Assembly (NCBI GenBank): GCA_002928535.1
Contig: PERG01000003.1
Span: 62,001-126,000, forward strand
Origin: Methylotenera sp.
Lineage (GTDB): Bacteria > Pseudomonadota > Gammaproteobacteria > Burkholderiales > Methylophilaceae
Direction: 5' to 3'
DNA length: 64,000 nucleotides
This document shows positions 27,869-38,031 of this stretch, in pieces (the stretch's first letter is position 1; every line of letters starts with the position of its first letter). The notes beneath the pieces were generated by a model. The model was not told the origin of the DNA. It did no database searches and was given only the letters and a program-made list of their open reading frames with translations. Position numbers and translations under genes: made by a program.

Positions 27869-28297
27869 ATGATGACACATCCAGTGAAACAGCTAGCGTT
27901 TATCAGTTTATTATTAAGCAATATGTTTTTTGCTTCTCAAAGCATGGCTGAAGAAGTACCGGCCAAGTCGGCTGTGATTCCAATAGCCGAAAAGGATTTC
28001 GTAAAGGCCATTCACGGTTTCGACAAAGCTAAAATTATTGCGCAATTTGGCGAGCCAGCAAAAGCAGAAGACGTAAAAATTAAAGACACCACTAAAGTCG
28101 TTGCATCGATCTGGCATTACCACAACATCAATACTGCGGAGGATGGCAGTTTTTACCAAACGACTGAATTAGATTTTATTGACGACAAAGTCGTGATGGT
28201 CGTCTTCATGAATCACGATGGTTCAGAAAGCAATGAGAACGTACAACGCTATGAGTTGCCTGAAAATGGCACACCGGAAATGCAGCCGCAACTTTAA
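27869..28297 (+). CDS. Small secreted protein of unknown function
   Basis: About 142 aa. A signal peptide (LAFISLLLSNMFFASQSMA, cleavage after residue about 28) leads to a mature part rich in charged residues with WHYHNINTAEDGSFYQTTELDF and KVVMVVFMNHDG. The layout resembles small periplasmic domains such as SmpA/BamE (AKIIAQFGEPAKAED then a strand-rich tail), but I cannot claim membership. The start could be ATG 27869 or 27872, or GTG 27860; GTGAG lies just before the ATGs. A bidirectional terminator follows. Confidence 0.7.
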   Translation: MMTHPVKQLAFISLLLSNMFFASQSMAEEVPAKSAVIPIAEKDFVKAIHGFDKAKIIAQFGEPAKAEDVKIKDTTKVVASIWHYHNINTAEDGSFYQTTELDFIDDKVVMVVFMNHDGSESNENVQRYELPENGTPEMQPQL

Positions 28298-28317
28298 TTG
28301 ACAATTTAATGCATCAT

Positions 28318-28343
28318 AAAAAAGGGCCTTCTGGCCCTTTTTT
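28318..28343. terminator. Bidirectional intrinsic terminator
   Basis: AAAAAAGGGCC and GGCCCTTTTTT form a strong hairpin around a TTCT loop. A runs on one side and T runs on the other let it serve both the small secreted protein gene and the convergent mscL gene. Confidence 0.93.
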
Positions 28344-28360
28344 ATTGCAAGTTTTACAGA

Positions 28361-28783
28361 TTACTTATTTTTTAAGGAATCGCGAATTTCACGCAATAAC
28401 ATCACATCTTCTGGTGTAGCTGCAGGTGTAGGTGGCGCAGTCTTTTTCAACTTATTCATTTGTTTGACCATCAAGAAAATGATGAATGCCAGAATGATGA
28501 AGTTAATCACAATCGTGATGAAATTCCCATAAGCCAGCATGGGCACACCAGCCGCTTTAAGGGCTACATAAGTCCCCGCATTGCCTTCTGGGATCGGCGC
28601 CAGGGCAACGAACATATTGCTAAAATCCAGCCCACCGGTGATTTTCCCCAAAATCGGCATAATGATATCACTCACCAGTGAATCCACAATTTTGCCGAAA
28701 GCGGCACCGATGATGACACCAACGGCCAGATCCATGACATTGCCTTTGAGGGCAAACTCTTTAAACTCTGACGAAATACTCAT
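28361..28783 (-). CDS. mscL: Large-conductance mechanosensitive channel
   Basis: 140 aa from ATG at 28783 ([22 protein letters not shown]), with GAGGAGAG just upstream; a longer frame to 28900 is not supported. Two membrane helices (about 15-45 and 75-105) are typical, with the pore sequence [22 protein letters not shown] and a cytoplasmic helical bundle ending in [15 protein letters not shown]. It releases solutes on hypo-osmotic shock. Confidence 0.96.
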   Translation of the reverse strand: MSISSEFKEFALKGNVMDLAVGVIIGAAFGKIVDSLVSDIIMPILGKITGGLDFSNMFVALAPIPEGNAGTYVALKAAGVPMLAYGNFITIVINFIILAFIIFLMVKQMNKLKKTAPPTPAATPEDVMLLREIRDSLKNK

Positions 28784-28920
28784 CTTCTCTCCTCTACGAT
28801 TAAAGTTAAAAGCGCCAACAACGAGGTCAATATAGGAGGATGCACTACGGGTGTCAATGTATCCAAAAATATTCCATAGAACAATCTGACGGCCCTTCAT
28901 TACAGGCTACAATTTAGCCC

Positions 28921-30432
28921 ATGAAATTTATTCAACATCCCCTAGCGGCAACTATCATTTTATTTTCATTAGGCGCGGGTAGCGTATTAGGCTTCGCGCC
29001 TTTTTATTTATTTCCCGTCAGCATTCTCGCCGTCGCCGGGCTATGTCTATATTGGATGCGTGCGACTACTGCATGGCAGGCAGCTCGGATAGGCTTTTTA
29101 TTTGGCTTGGGAATGTATGTCGTCGGCATTTACTGGATTTATATCAGCCTGCATGACTTCGGCCAGATGCCGGCTTTATTTGCGGCACTATGCACTTTTC
29201 TGCTTTGTGCATTCATGGCACTATTTCCAGCCCTGGTAGGCGCAATAAGTATACGTATCGCGCCAAGTACCCTCATTAGAATGTTAATTGCAGTACCTGC
29301 ACTGTGGGCACTTTCGGATTGGACCAGAAGCTGGATATTCACCGGCTTTCCGTGGTTAACCATGGGCTATTCGCAAGTGCCGCACAGCCCGCTTGCAGGT
29401 TTTATTCCCGTGATCGGCGTGTATGGGGTTTCCTTACTTGTAATACTCAGTGCCAGTCTGATTGCCTGCTGGATTATGAAAAATCGCTTGTCCACCACAC
29501 CCAAGCGTCATTATTTGTTGATCGCCTTAGCCATACTCTGGATGAGCGGCCTTGGTTTAAAACTGGTGGACTGGACGCAGCAAACCGGCGCGCCATTAAA
29601 AGTAGCTCTGCTACAAGGCAATATCTCGCAAGATTTGAAATGGGCGCCGGAAGTCGCCGAGCAAACCATACAACGCTATGTCACGATGGCCGAAGCAAGC
29701 GATGCGAAACTGATTGTGATGCCGGAAACAGCGATGCCACTGCTTTCTAACGATCTTCCTGAATGGGTAACAACGCGCTTACAACAGCATGCTATTAAAA
29801 ATCAAGGCGACATTCTGATTGGTTTGGTAGAGAACGAAAATGGCGAATATTTCAATAGTATGCTCAGCCTTGGCAGTGCTGCATCCGCTACTTACCGGAA
29901 ATCGCACCTCGTACCCTTTGGTGAATATATCCCGCTTAAACAAGTATTTGGCTGGATTTACCGCGACCTGTTAAATATGCCGCTAAGTGATATGTCACGC
30001 GGCAGTATCCATCAGCAGCCTATGAACATCGCCGATCAACAAGTTGCGATCAATATCTGCTATGAAGATGTTTTTGGGGAAGAGATCATACGCCAACTTC
30101 CACAAGCCAGTTTATTAGTGAATGTCAGTAATGATGCCTGGTATGGTAAGTCCTACGCAGCAGCGCAACATATGCAGTTTTCACAAGCGCGGGCGCTTGA
30201 AACCGGTCGTATGATGCTACGTGCAACCAACACCGGCGCCACTGCTGCGATTGATCCGCAAGGCTATGTGTTTGCACACGCACCGCACTTCACGGAAACA
30301 ACAGTCAATGTGATAGCGCAAGGCTATACCGGCAGCACGCCTTATGTGCTTTTCGGCAACTGGTTATTCCTGCTATTGAGCTTTGCAGGACTGCTCTTCG
30401 CATGGCGCCGTAAGCCTATGATTAAAGACTAA
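28921..30432 (+). CDS. lnt: Apolipoprotein N-acyltransferase
   Basis: 503 aa. About six N-terminal membrane helices are followed by a periplasmic nitrilase-type domain. Catalytic triad members are visible: Glu in VMPETAMPL, Lys in YRKSHLVPFGEYIPL, and Cys in NICYEDVFGEE. It adds the third acyl chain to lipoproteins. Predicted lipoproteins in the window include MlaA, the SCO protein and an entericidin. It normally sits next to corC; mscL and a small secreted protein intervene here. Confidence 0.95.
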   Translation: MKFIQHPLAATIILFSLGAGSVLGFAPFYLFPVSILAVAGLCLYWMRATTAWQAARIGFLFGLGMYVVGIYWIYISLHDFGQMPALFAALCTFLLCAFMALFPALVGAISIRIAPSTLIRMLIAVPALWALSDWTRSWIFTGFPWLTMGYSQVPHSPLAGFIPVIGVYGVSLLVILSASLIACWIMKNRLSTTPKRHYLLIALAILWMSGLGLKLVDWTQQTGAPLKVALLQGNISQDLKWAPEVAEQTIQRYVTMAEASDAKLIVMPETAMPLLSNDLPEWVTTRLQQHAIKNQGDILIGLVENENGEYFNSMLSLGSAASATYRKSHLVPFGEYIPLKQVFGWIYRDLLNMPLSDMSRGSIHQQPMNIADQQVAINICYEDVFGEEIIRQLPQASLLVNVSNDAWYGKSYAAAQHMQFSQARALETGRMMLRATNTGATAAIDPQGYVFAHAPHFTETTVNVIAQGYTGSTPYVLFGNWLFLLLSFAGLLFAWRRKPMIKD

Positions 30433-30461
30433 AACCAAGTAAAATCGCACCTCTTCGATTA

Positions 30462-30611
30462 AATTCCGTTTATAAGCAAAAAGTGCTAAATAAAGCGGGG
30501 AAAATAGTACAAGTCGAAGACAGCATGCTGAAGATACTACTCTTGGATACGGCGAGGTGATGCCGACAATAGTATTTTGCTTAGAATATTTTAAGTTTTA
30601 GAAATGGAATT
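30462..30611 (+). repeat. Foldback element before glyQ
   Basis: ATAAGCAAAAAGTGCTA (30472-30488) pairs with TAGTATTTTGCTTAGAA (30570-30586), and AATTCC (30462-30467) matches the ribosome-binding site GGAATT (30606-30611) beside the glyQ ATG. The core with GAAGATACTACTC and GATACGGCGAGG (30530-30556) resembles the GTAC core in the ychF element. The right arm has an extra AT-rich stretch of about 17 bases that must bulge out. Confidence 0.6.
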
Positions 30612-31544
30612 ATGGCTTTAACTTTTCAAGAAATCATACTCACCCTGCAAAAGTATTGGAGCGACAAGGGATGCGCCTTGCTGCAACCTTACGACATGGA
30701 AGTAGGCGCAGGCACTTCTCATACCGCCACTTTTTTGCGTTCACTCGGGCCAGAACCTTGGAAAGCCGCTTATGTACAACCTAGCCGTCGCCCTAAGGAC
30801 GGCCGTTATGGCGAGAACCCAAACCGTTTGCAGCATTACTATCAATTCCAGGTAGTCCTTAAACCAGCACCAGCCGATATCCTGGAGCTGTATTTAGGTT
30901 CACTTGAAGCTTTAGGCTTTGATCTCAAAAAGAATGACATCCGCTTTGTGGAAGATGATTGGGAAAACCCGACCTTGGGCGCATGGGGCTTGGGCTGGGA
31001 AGTCTGGCTGAATGGCATGGAAGTCACACAATTCACTTACTTCCAGCAAGTGGGCGGCATTGATTGCAAACCGATCACTGGGGAAATCACTTACGGGCTG
31101 GAACGTTTAGCAATGTACCTGCAAGGTGTCGATAACGTTTACAACCTGACTTGGACACTGGATTCAAATGGGAAAGCCCTAAGTTACGGCGACGTTTACC
31201 TGCAAAATGAAAAAGAACAAAGCGCTTATAACTTTGAACATTCTGATGCGGATTTCTTGTTCACTGCGTTCAATGCGCATGAGAAACAAGCCAAGCATTT
31301 GATGGAAAACCAATTGGCATTACCTGCGTATGAGCAAGTATTAAAAGCCGCACATACTTTCAATTTACTCGACGCACGTGGTGCGATCAGCGTGACCGAA
31401 CGCGCTGGCTACATTGGCCGAATTCGTAACCTCGCAAGATCAGTAGCCGCGAGTTATCTGGATAGCCGCGCACGCCTTGGTTTCCCAATGGCGCCAAAAG
31501 ATTGGGCAGACGAAGTATTAGCGAAGATTGAGAAAGCAGCATGA
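30612..31544 (+). CDS. glyQ: Glycine-tRNA ligase alpha subunit
   Basis: 310 aa catalytic alpha subunit of the alpha2-beta2 glycyl-tRNA synthetase. N-terminal [41 protein letters not shown] and [11 protein letters not shown] are characteristic, as is the catalytic core [13 protein letters not shown]. It ends in an ATGA overlap with glyS. Family length is normal. The upstream gap holds a foldback element. Confidence 0.97.
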   Translation: MALTFQEIILTLQKYWSDKGCALLQPYDMEVGAGTSHTATFLRSLGPEPWKAAYVQPSRRPKDGRYGENPNRLQHYYQFQVVLKPAPADILELYLGSLEALGFDLKKNDIRFVEDDWENPTLGAWGLGWEVWLNGMEVTQFTYFQQVGGIDCKPITGEITYGLERLAMYLQGVDNVYNLTWTLDSNGKALSYGDVYLQNEKEQSAYNFEHSDADFLFTAFNAHEKQAKHLMENQLALPAYEQVLKAAHTFNLLDARGAISVTERAGYIGRIRNLARSVAASYLDSRARLGFPMAPKDWADEVLAKIEKAA

Positions 31545-33637
31545 GTAACAACCTATTAGTTGAATTGTTCGTAGAAGAACTGCCGCCAAAAGCGTTGAAA
31601 AAACTTGGCGAATCCTTTGCCAGCAACTTGTTTGAGAGCCTGAAACTACAAGGCTTAACTACAGCAGAATCACAAATTACGCCTTTCGCCAGCCCGCGCC
31701 GCTTAGCTGCGCACGTGACGGATGTTGCAGCAAAAGGTGCAGATAAACAAATTTCACAAAAGCTCATGCCTGCCAGTGTTGGCCTGGATGCAAATGGTAA
31801 CGCTACGCCCGCTTTGCTTAAAAAACTGCAGGCATTGGGCGCAGATGAATCTGCCGCAAGTAAATTAAAAAAAGAAAACGATGGCAAAACCGATATATTG
31901 TTTTTAGATGCGGTGCAAACTGGTGCCAATTTGCAAGAGGCATTGCAAAAAGCCGTTGAAGAAGCCATTCAGAAATTACCAATCCCAAAAGTCATGACTT
32001 ATCAATTGGCCGATGGCTGGAGCAGCGTGAATTTTGTGCGCCCAGCGCACGGCTTAGTCGCTTTGCATGGATCTGAAGTCATCAACATCAGCGTACTAGG
32101 ATTGAAGGCTGGCAAACAAACACAAGGACACAGATTCGAAGCTAAGAATCCGATTGTAACTCTGAAGGATGCGGACAGTTATGCAGAACAGCTTAAAGCT
32201 GAAGGCACAGTCATTGCCAGCTTTAGTGAGCGTCGTGACGAAATCGTCCGCCAATTAACGGTCGCAGCAGCAAAAGAAAATCTCAAACCGATTGAAGATG
32301 ATGCGTTGTTAGACGAAGTAACCGCTTTAGTAGAGCGCCCGAATGTATTGCTGGGCCAATTTGAAGAGGTTTATCTCGAGGTGCCACAGGAATGCTTGAT
32401 TCTAACCATGAAGGCGAATCAGAAATACTTCCCACTTTTAGATGCCAACGGCAAGCTAACCAATAAATTCCTGATTGTGTCTAATATCAGCCCTGCTGAT
32501 CCTAGTGCAGTCATCGGCGGCAATGAGCGTGTTGTCCGCCCACGTTTGGCCGATGCAAAATTCTTCTTCGACCAAGACCGCAAAAAGACTTTAGAAAGTC
32601 GTTTGGATGGTTTAAGTAAAGTGGTTTATCACAACAAGCTTGGGTCACAAGCCGAGCGAAATGGCCGTGTTGTCAGCATTGCCAAAACCATTGCCGCCCA
32701 GATTGGCGATGCTAACTTAGTGAAGCAAGTAGAAACTGCTGCCAAGTTATCCAAAGCAGACTTGATTACCGATATGGTGGGCGAATTCCCGGAACTACAA
32801 GGCATCATGGGACGTTACTATGCACAGCATGAAGGTTTGAACGACGATATTGCTTTTGCCATTGAAGACCATTACAAGCCACGTTTTGCGGGCGATAGCT
32901 TGCCACGTAACCAAGTCGGCATTTGTGTTGCATTGGCTGATAAGTTGGAAACATTGGTTGGTTTATTTAGCATCGGTGAAAAACCGACTGGCGATAAAGA
33001 CCCGTTTGCCTTGCGTCGTCAGGCATTAGGTATTATCCGGATGCTAGTTGAAAGAAAATTACCTGTAGGCTTTAGCCAATTGGTACAAGATGCACTAAAA
33101 GAATTTAATGGTAATGCAGCGGCCGCACTAGCGATAAAAGAGTTTTGCTATGACAGACTCAGTGTCAATTTGCGAGAGCAATCGGCGAGTCCACAAGAAG
33201 TAGACGCTGTGCTCTCCCTAACTCCTGAACTCTTAAGTGAAGTGCCGCAACGCTTAAGCGCAGTACGCACGTTCGCTGGCTTGGAAGAAGCGCCTGCCCT
33301 CGCTGCGGCTAATAAGCGCGTTGGCAATATCTTGAAAAAAGTGGAAGGAACAGTGGAAGCTAAAGTAAATGCTAACTTGCTGCAAGAGCCAGCCGAAATC
33401 GCGCTTAACGAAGCCTTAAACAAAGTGAAACCTGTTGCCGATGGGGCATTTGAAAATGGCGATTACACCGCCTCATTGCAATCACTCGCGGCACTAAAAG
33501 CACCGGTCGACGCATTTTTTGACAATGTAATGGTCAATGCTGATGATCCTGCATTGAAGGCGAATCGTCTTGGCTTGCTCGCGACTTTGCACCAAGCCAT
33601 GAACCGTGTGGCGGATTTGTCAAAACTAGCCAATTAA
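31541..33637 (+). CDS. glyS: Glycine-tRNA ligase beta subunit
   Basis: 698 aa beta subunit carrying tRNA-recognition domains. It begins [24 protein letters not shown], typical of the family, has [32 protein letters not shown] and [19 protein letters not shown], and a C-terminal DALR-type anticodon-binding region. The ATG overlaps the glyQ stop by four bases, so translation is coupled. Confidence 0.97.
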   Translation: MSNNLLVELFVEELPPKALKKLGESFASNLFESLKLQGLTTAESQITPFASPRRLAAHVTDVAAKGADKQISQKLMPASVGLDANGNATPALLKKLQALGADESAASKLKKENDGKTDILFLDAVQTGANLQEALQKAVEEAIQKLPIPKVMTYQLADGWSSVNFVRPAHGLVALHGSEVINISVLGLKAGKQTQGHRFEAKNPIVTLKDADSYAEQLKAEGTVIASFSERRDEIVRQLTVAAAKENLKPIEDDALLDEVTALVERPNVLLGQFEEVYLEVPQECLILTMKANQKYFPLLDANGKLTNKFLIVSNISPADPSAVIGGNERVVRPRLADAKFFFDQDRKKTLESRLDGLSKVVYHNKLGSQAERNGRVVSIAKTIAAQIGDANLVKQVETAAKLSKADLITDMVGEFPELQGIMGRYYAQHEGLNDDIAFAIEDHYKPRFAGDSLPRNQVGICVALADKLETLVGLFSIGEKPTGDKDPFALRRQALGIIRMLVERKLPVGFSQLVQDALKEFNGNAAAALAIKEFCYDRLSVNLREQSASPQEVDAVLSLTPELLSEVPQRLSAVRTFAGLEEAPALAAANKRVGNILKKVEGTVEAKVNANLLQEPAEIALNEALNKVKPVADGAFENGDYTASLQSLAALKAPVDAFFDNVMVNADDPALKANRLGLLATLHQAMNRVADLSKLAN

Positions 33638-33657
33638 TCTAATCAAAGCGAGATACC

Positions 33658-33800
33658 GTGAATTCTTTAGTAATGTGCGAGGTTGTTGCGATGCAAGGCG
33701 CACGGAGCGCAATGACGAAGACAGTCCATTTTGTACGGCTAGGAAATGAGCACCGCGTAACGCTGCAACGCGCTACCGCAGCAATTAATAAAGGATTCAC
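33658..33800 (+). repeat. Foldback element covering the gmhB ribosome-binding site
   Basis: GTGAATTCTTTAGTAAT (33658-33674) is complementary to AATTAATAAAGGATTCAC (33783-33800) with two mismatches. A second tract, TTGTTGCG (33684-33691) with CGCAGCAA (33777-33784), extends the stem. The core GACGAAGACAGTCCATTTTG at about 33714-33733 is followed by TACGGCTAGG. The right arm contains AAAGGA, the Shine-Dalgarno for the GTG start at 33804. Confidence 0.72.
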
Positions 33801-33803
33801 ATT

Positions 33804-34364
33804 GTGAAATTGGTGATTCTAGATCGCGACGGCGTACTCAATCAAGATAGCGCCAATTTCATCAAGAATCCAAACGAGTGGATCGCGATTCCCAATAGCC
33901 TTGAGGCTGTCGCTTCGCTGAATCAAGCCGGATTTCGGGTTGCCGTTGCGACCAACCAATCTGGCATCAGTCGCGGTTTATTCGACATGGCGACTTTAAG
34001 CAATATCCACGACAAGATGCACCGCGAACTAGCCCAAGTGGGTGGCCGTATTGATGCGGTGTTTTATTGCCCACACGCAGCTGATGACCACTGTGATTGC
34101 CGAAAACCTAAAACCGGCATGATCATGGAAATAGGCAGGCGCTTCTCGGCAGAGTTAAATGAAGTGGCAGCAGTGGGTGATGCGCTACGTGACCTACAAG
34201 CCTTTTCAGATGCAGGTTGCCAGCCTATTCTGGTACGGACAGGTAAAGGGGAAGAAACGCTGATTGCATCGCAAAAAGATCCTGAGAAAGCGTTACCGCC
34301 GGGTACCTGGGTATGTGCTGATCTCAATGAAGCAGCACAACGTATTATTAGCGAGTACACCTAA
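33804..34364 (+). CDS. gmhB: D-glycero-beta-D-manno-heptose-1,7-bisphosphate 7-phosphatase
   Basis: 186 aa HAD-family phosphatase of heptose synthesis for lipopolysaccharide. Asp7 and Asp9 of LDRDGVLN are the catalytic pair, TNQSGISRG is motif II, and the zinc-binding CPHAADDHCDC matches GmhB. The start is GTG at 33804, with AAAGGA nine bases upstream; no in-frame ATG is near. Precedes plsC by four bases. In betaproteobacteria glyS-gmhB-plsC is a common order. Confidence 0.95.
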   Translation: MKLVILDRDGVLNQDSANFIKNPNEWIAIPNSLEAVASLNQAGFRVAVATNQSGISRGLFDMATLSNIHDKMHRELAQVGGRIDAVFYCPHAADDHCDCRKPKTGMIMEIGRRFSAELNEVAAVGDALRDLQAFSDAGCQPILVRTGKGEETLIASQKDPEKALPPGTWVCADLNEAAQRIISEYT

Positions 34365-34368
34365 ACGC

Positions 34369-35070
34369 ATGCTGATTCGATCGATTATTTTTACCATCGG
34401 CCAATGGCTGTTTACTCCTATCTTCAGTGTATTTGCGATATTTACTTTTCCTTTTTCCCGTGTTACCCGCAATAAAATTATTAGCCTATGGGCGCGCACC
34501 ATGCTGTGGTGGTTACGTGTTACCTGCAACATTACTTACGTAGTTAAGGGTGCAGAACATATTCCTGAAACACCCTGTGTCATTCTGGCCAAGCATCAAT
34601 CGGCATGGGAAACCCTGGCTTTTCAACTCATTTTCCCGGCACAAGTGTATGTCATGAAACGTGAGTTACTGTGGATTCCGTTCTTTGGCTGGGGTCTTGC
34701 CATGACCTCACCCATTGCCATTAATCGCAGTGCCGGTCGGGAAGCATTGAAACAACTCGTCGCTTTGGGAAAAAAGCGTCTTTCGGCTGGACTATGGGTC
34801 GTGGTATTTCCGGAAGGCACGCGCATCGCCCCAAAACAGCATGGCAAATTTCACATCGGTGGCGCATGGCTGGCAAGTGGCACTAAGGCGACGGTATTGC
34901 CCGTGGCCCATAATGCCGGGCATTGCTGGGCTAAAAATACCATTATGAAAAAACCTGGGGTTATTACGGTGAGCGTGGGCCCACCAATTGACTGTAGCCA
35001 GTTGAAACCAGACGCAGTCAATACGCAGGTTGAATCGTGGATCAAGGCCGAAATGGCCACTTTGGAATAA
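34369..35070 (+). CDS. plsC: 1-acyl-sn-glycerol-3-phosphate acyltransferase
   Basis: 233 aa membrane-bound acyltransferase that makes phosphatidic acid. An N-terminal membrane helix (about residues 4-35) precedes the catalytic HQSAWE (in AKHQSAWETLAF), a betaproteobacterial variant of the HX4D motif with Glu, and the FPEGTR motif. The start ATG at 34369 follows the gmhB stop; a longer frame starting at 34264 lies inside gmhB and is not supported. The stop overlaps the next start. Confidence 0.93.
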   Translation: MLIRSIIFTIGQWLFTPIFSVFAIFTFPFSRVTRNKIISLWARTMLWWLRVTCNITYVVKGAEHIPETPCVILAKHQSAWETLAFQLIFPAQVYVMKRELLWIPFFGWGLAMTSPIAINRSAGREALKQLVALGKKRLSAGLWVVVFPEGTRIAPKQHGKFHIGGAWLASGTKATVLPVAHNAGHCWAKNTIMKKPGVITVSVGPPIDCSQLKPDAVNTQVESWIKAEMATLE

Positions 35071-35777
35071 TGCCACACCAACTCATTTTACCTTCCGGTG
35101 AACCGTTGCATTACCAACTGGAACGCAGGCAACGCCGCACAGTGGGTTTAAAAATTACCCCAGAAGGCTTGGTGATTCATGCCCCCAAACGTATTTCACA
35201 ATCGCATCTGGAAAGCTTGATTGTCCTGAAAGCAGACTGGATTCGTAAAAAATTATCTGCCTTAAAAGAAAACCAACTACCGGACTTTCAATGGCAGGAT
35301 AGTGAGCAGTTATTGTTATTGGGCAATCCCATTACATTGTCAGTACGACAAGATACACGTAATAAAGCGGTGGAATACTTACCCGGGCTTTTACAGCTGG
35401 CTCTACCGAACCCTGGTGACGCCAAGTTAATAGAACGCAAAGTGCTGCAATGGTATAAAAAACAAGCCTTGACCGATTTTGCGCGACGGCTTGCAATCTT
35501 CTCGGCCAAGCTTGGTGTAGAAATGCCTCAGCTATTATTATCCAACGCGAAATCTCGCTGGGGAAGCTGTAACTCCAGAAAAGAAGTACGGCTAAACTGG
35601 CGGTTACTTCAGGCACCGCCGCATATTATCAATTACGTGGTGTGCCATGAGCTAGCCCACTTGAAGGAAATGAATCACTCGGTAAAGTTCTGGCAAGTAG
35701 TAGCGAGTATTTTCCCTGACTATAAAGCAGCTGAAAAAGAACTTAAAGCTCTCTCCCCCCAATTACATCGGATTTGA
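35070..35777 (+). CDS. YgjP-type (DUF45) metalloprotease-like protein
   Basis: 235 aa from ATG at 35070, which shares one base with the plsC stop (TAATG). Recognisable family features are LEYQLERR-like N-terminus, SRWGSCNSRKEVRLNWRLL and the zinc site CHELAHLKEMNHSVKFW, with HExxH-type HELAH and a third His nearby. Family members are predicted metal-dependent hydrolases; substrate unknown. Confidence 0.92.
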   Translation: MPHQLILPSGEPLHYQLERRQRRTVGLKITPEGLVIHAPKRISQSHLESLIVLKADWIRKKLSALKENQLPDFQWQDSEQLLLLGNPITLSVRQDTRNKAVEYLPGLLQLALPNPGDAKLIERKVLQWYKKQALTDFARRLAIFSAKLGVEMPQLLLSNAKSRWGSCNSRKEVRLNWRLLQAPPHIINYVVCHELAHLKEMNHSVKFWQVVASIFPDYKAAEKELKALSPQLHRI

Positions 35778-35844
35778 TGTCATTCCGAAATACGCATGCT
35801 AGTATATTTATGCAGCATTTCATGAATCATTAAGGGAGTGATCA

Positions 35845-36180
35845 ATGACTTTTCAAGAAGCAATCAAGTTATGTTTTCAAAAGTATGCAGATTTTAGTGG
35901 GCGCGCTAAACGGCCTGAGTTTTGGTGGTTTGCATTGTTCACATTTTTAGCTAGCATGATATTAGGTGTAGTCAGCAGCATGTTATCAGGCTTATTTAGC
36001 CTGGCCGTCATCGTGCCATCACTTGCAGTAGGTGCACGCCGCTTGCATGATATCGGCCGCTCCGGTTGGTGGCAACTCATTTGGCTGGTGCCAGTGATTG
36101 GCTGGATCATTATGATTTATTGGTTTGTGCAGGAAAGCAATCCTACGACCAATGCGTTTGATGAAACCATTGCTGCTTAA
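35845..36180 (+). CDS. DUF805 membrane protein
   Basis: 111 aa. Typical DUF805 sequence: SGRAKRPEFWWFALFTFLASMILG, then VPSLAVGARRLHDIGRSGWWQLIWLVPVIGW and a final helix and NPTTNAFDE tail. Three or four membrane helices. No function known. The Shine-Dalgarno is AAGGGAGTG (about 35831-35839). Confidence 0.9.
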   Translation: MTFQEAIKLCFQKYADFSGRAKRPEFWWFALFTFLASMILGVVSSMLSGLFSLAVIVPSLAVGARRLHDIGRSGWWQLIWLVPVIGWIIMIYWFVQESNPTTNAFDETIAA

Positions 36181-36189
36181 CACCCAATA

Positions 36190-36220
36190 AATAAAGGGGC
36201 TTTTAAGCCCCTTTATTTTT
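36190..36220. terminator. Intrinsic terminator between DUF805 and SCO genes
   Basis: AATAAAGGGGC and GCCCCTTTATTTTT form a hairpin with loop TTTTAA and a T run. The reverse strand also carries a run of A/T, so it may serve the convergent SCO gene. Confidence 0.93.
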
Positions 36221-36240
36221 AATCCGCGATTTAGACTGTT

Positions 36241-36825
36241 CTACAGAATGGTTTTAATGTCATTGGCAATGTCAGCCGGTTTTTGCCCATAATCTACATA
36301 CAGTCTTATTTTTCCATTTTTATCAAACACATAAATGCCCGCACTATGATCAATGGTATAACCAGCTTTGCCTTCAGCTTTTACTTTATTAGAAAAAATC
36401 TTGAAAGTTTTTGCAGTGGCTTCTATCTCTTCTGGTGTACCGCGCAAACCGATAAAACGTTTATCAAAAGATGGTACGAACTCAGACAATATTTGCTGGG
36501 TATCCCGTTCAGGGTCTAGGGTAACAAACAAAACTTGCAATTCGTCAGCACGCGGACCCAGTAACTTCATGGTTTGCTTCATGTCCGTCATAGTTGTCGG
36601 GCAGACATCCGGGCAGTGGGTATAGCCAAAAAACAAAGCGATGGCCTTGCCTTTAAACTCGTCCAACGTGCGTCGCTTGCCATTGTGGTCCACCAGATCA
36701 ATGCTTTGCGCAAAATCCGCACCGGTAATATCGGTTGCAACCAATGCCGGTTTACTTTTGAACTCACACGCAGCAAGCACGCCTACCAGAATTACCAACC
36801 CAATATATGCAATATAACGTTTCAT
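36241..36825 (-). CDS. SCO1/SenC-family copper-binding lipoprotein
   Basis: 194 aa. Lipobox with Cys20 (VLAAC) makes it a periplasmic lipoprotein. The copper site CPDVC (Cys71 and Cys75) in GYTHCPDVCPTT and His160 in TIDHSAG are intact. SCO proteins deliver copper to the CuA site of cytochrome oxidase or handle thiol-redox tasks. No oxidase genes lie in the window. Divergent from ilvE. Confidence 0.94.
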   Translation of the reverse strand: MKRYIAYIGLVILVGVLAACEFKSKPALVATDITGADFAQSIDLVDHNGKRRTLDEFKGKAIALFFGYTHCPDVCPTTMTDMKQTMKLLGPRADELQVLFVTLDPERDTQQILSEFVPSFDKRFIGLRGTPEEIEATAKTFKIFSNKVKAEGKAGYTIDHSAGIYVFDKNGKIRLYVDYGQKPADIANDIKTIL

Positions 36826-37062
36826 CTCTCTTTTTCACTTTTATCTAAATTAATGCATATTTTATCATGCTGCGCTTTCACTCACGATGAAGGAATGTGC
36901 GCAATGATAATGACCCGGCCGAACACCATACGTTGCAAAACAATAGGAAATGACCACTAAAATTCAACTTAAATGGTTTATAAAGCAAAGAATTAGCTGC
37001 AAAGCACGCGCACAGTCGTTTACAATAGCGCTTTTGCAAAAATCAAGCTTTAAGGAATAGTA

Positions 37063-38007
37063 ATGGCAAACCCAGCAGCAACTTCTGGCGGTATGGCAGA
37101 CCGCGATGGCGTTATTTGGTATGACGGCAAAATGGTCAATTGGCGCGATGCGACGACCCATGTACTGACACATACGCTGCATTACGGCATGGGCGTGTTT
37201 GAAGGCGTGCGCGCTTACAAGACCGACAAAGGTACTGCCATTTTCCGCTTGAAAGAGCATACCGATCGTTTATTCCGCAGCGCACATATTTTAGGAATGA
37301 AAATGCCATTCTCTAAAGAGGAAATGATGGAAGCGCAAAAAGCGGCAGTGCGGGAAAACAACCTGGAATCCGCTTATATGCGTCCAATGGCATTTTACGG
37401 GGCTGAAGCGATGGGCATTTCAGCCAAGACCTTATCAACCCATGTCATTGTCGCTGCCTGGAAATGGGGCGCTTATATGGGCCAGGAAGCGTTGGATCAT
37501 GGCATCCGCGTGAAGACTTCTTCATTCTCACGCCATCATGTCAACATCACCATGTGTAAAGCCAAAGCCAATGGCAACTACATGAATTCGATTCTGGCCC
37601 ACCAAGAAGCGGCACAAGATGGTTACGACGAAGCATTACTGTTAGATGTAGATGGATTCGTTTCTGAAGGTTCAGGCGAGAATATTTTCATCGTACGTAA
37701 CGGCAAACTATACACACCGGATCTGACTTCCGCATTGGAAGGCATTACCCGCGATACGATTGTTCAATTGGCAGCGGAAATTGGTTTAACGATCATTGAA
37801 AAACGTATTACCCGCGATGAAGTCTATTCTTCTGATGAAGCATTCTTTACCGGTACTGCGGCAGAAGTAACGCCTATCCGTGAATTAGATCGTCGCAACA
37901 TCGGCGAAGGTAAAGCTGGTCCAATTACTAAACAATTACAAAAAATGTACTTTGATGCGGTAACAGGCAAGTCAGCTAAGCACACAGATTGGTTAACCCT
38001 GGTTTAA
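37063..38007 (+). CDS. ilvE: Branched-chain amino-acid aminotransferase
   Basis: 314 aa class IV PLP enzyme making or degrading Val, Leu and Ile. Conserved HTLHYGMGVFEGVRAY near residue 36, the PLP Lys in KAKANGNYMNS (Lys168), EGSGENIF and FTGTAAEVTPI are present. The Shine-Dalgarno AAGGAATAG is at 37052-37060. In the same unit as a small zinc-finger protein 24 bp downstream. Confidence 0.96.
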   Translation: MANPAATSGGMADRDGVIWYDGKMVNWRDATTHVLTHTLHYGMGVFEGVRAYKTDKGTAIFRLKEHTDRLFRSAHILGMKMPFSKEEMMEAQKAAVRENNLESAYMRPMAFYGAEAMGISAKTLSTHVIVAAWKWGAYMGQEALDHGIRVKTSSFSRHHVNITMCKAKANGNYMNSILAHQEAAQDGYDEALLLDVDGFVSEGSGENIFIVRNGKLYTPDLTSALEGITRDTIVQLAAEIGLTIIEKRITRDEVYSSDEAFFTGTAAEVTPIRELDRRNIGEGKAGPITKQLQKMYFDAVTGKSAKHTDWLTLV

Positions 38008-38031
38008 CAGTTAACAAATGAAAGTCTATTA

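Noticed and set aside
36574-36960. Plus-strand ORF opposite the SCO gene
   Set aside because: Antisense to a well-recognised SCO protein and composition not protein-like.
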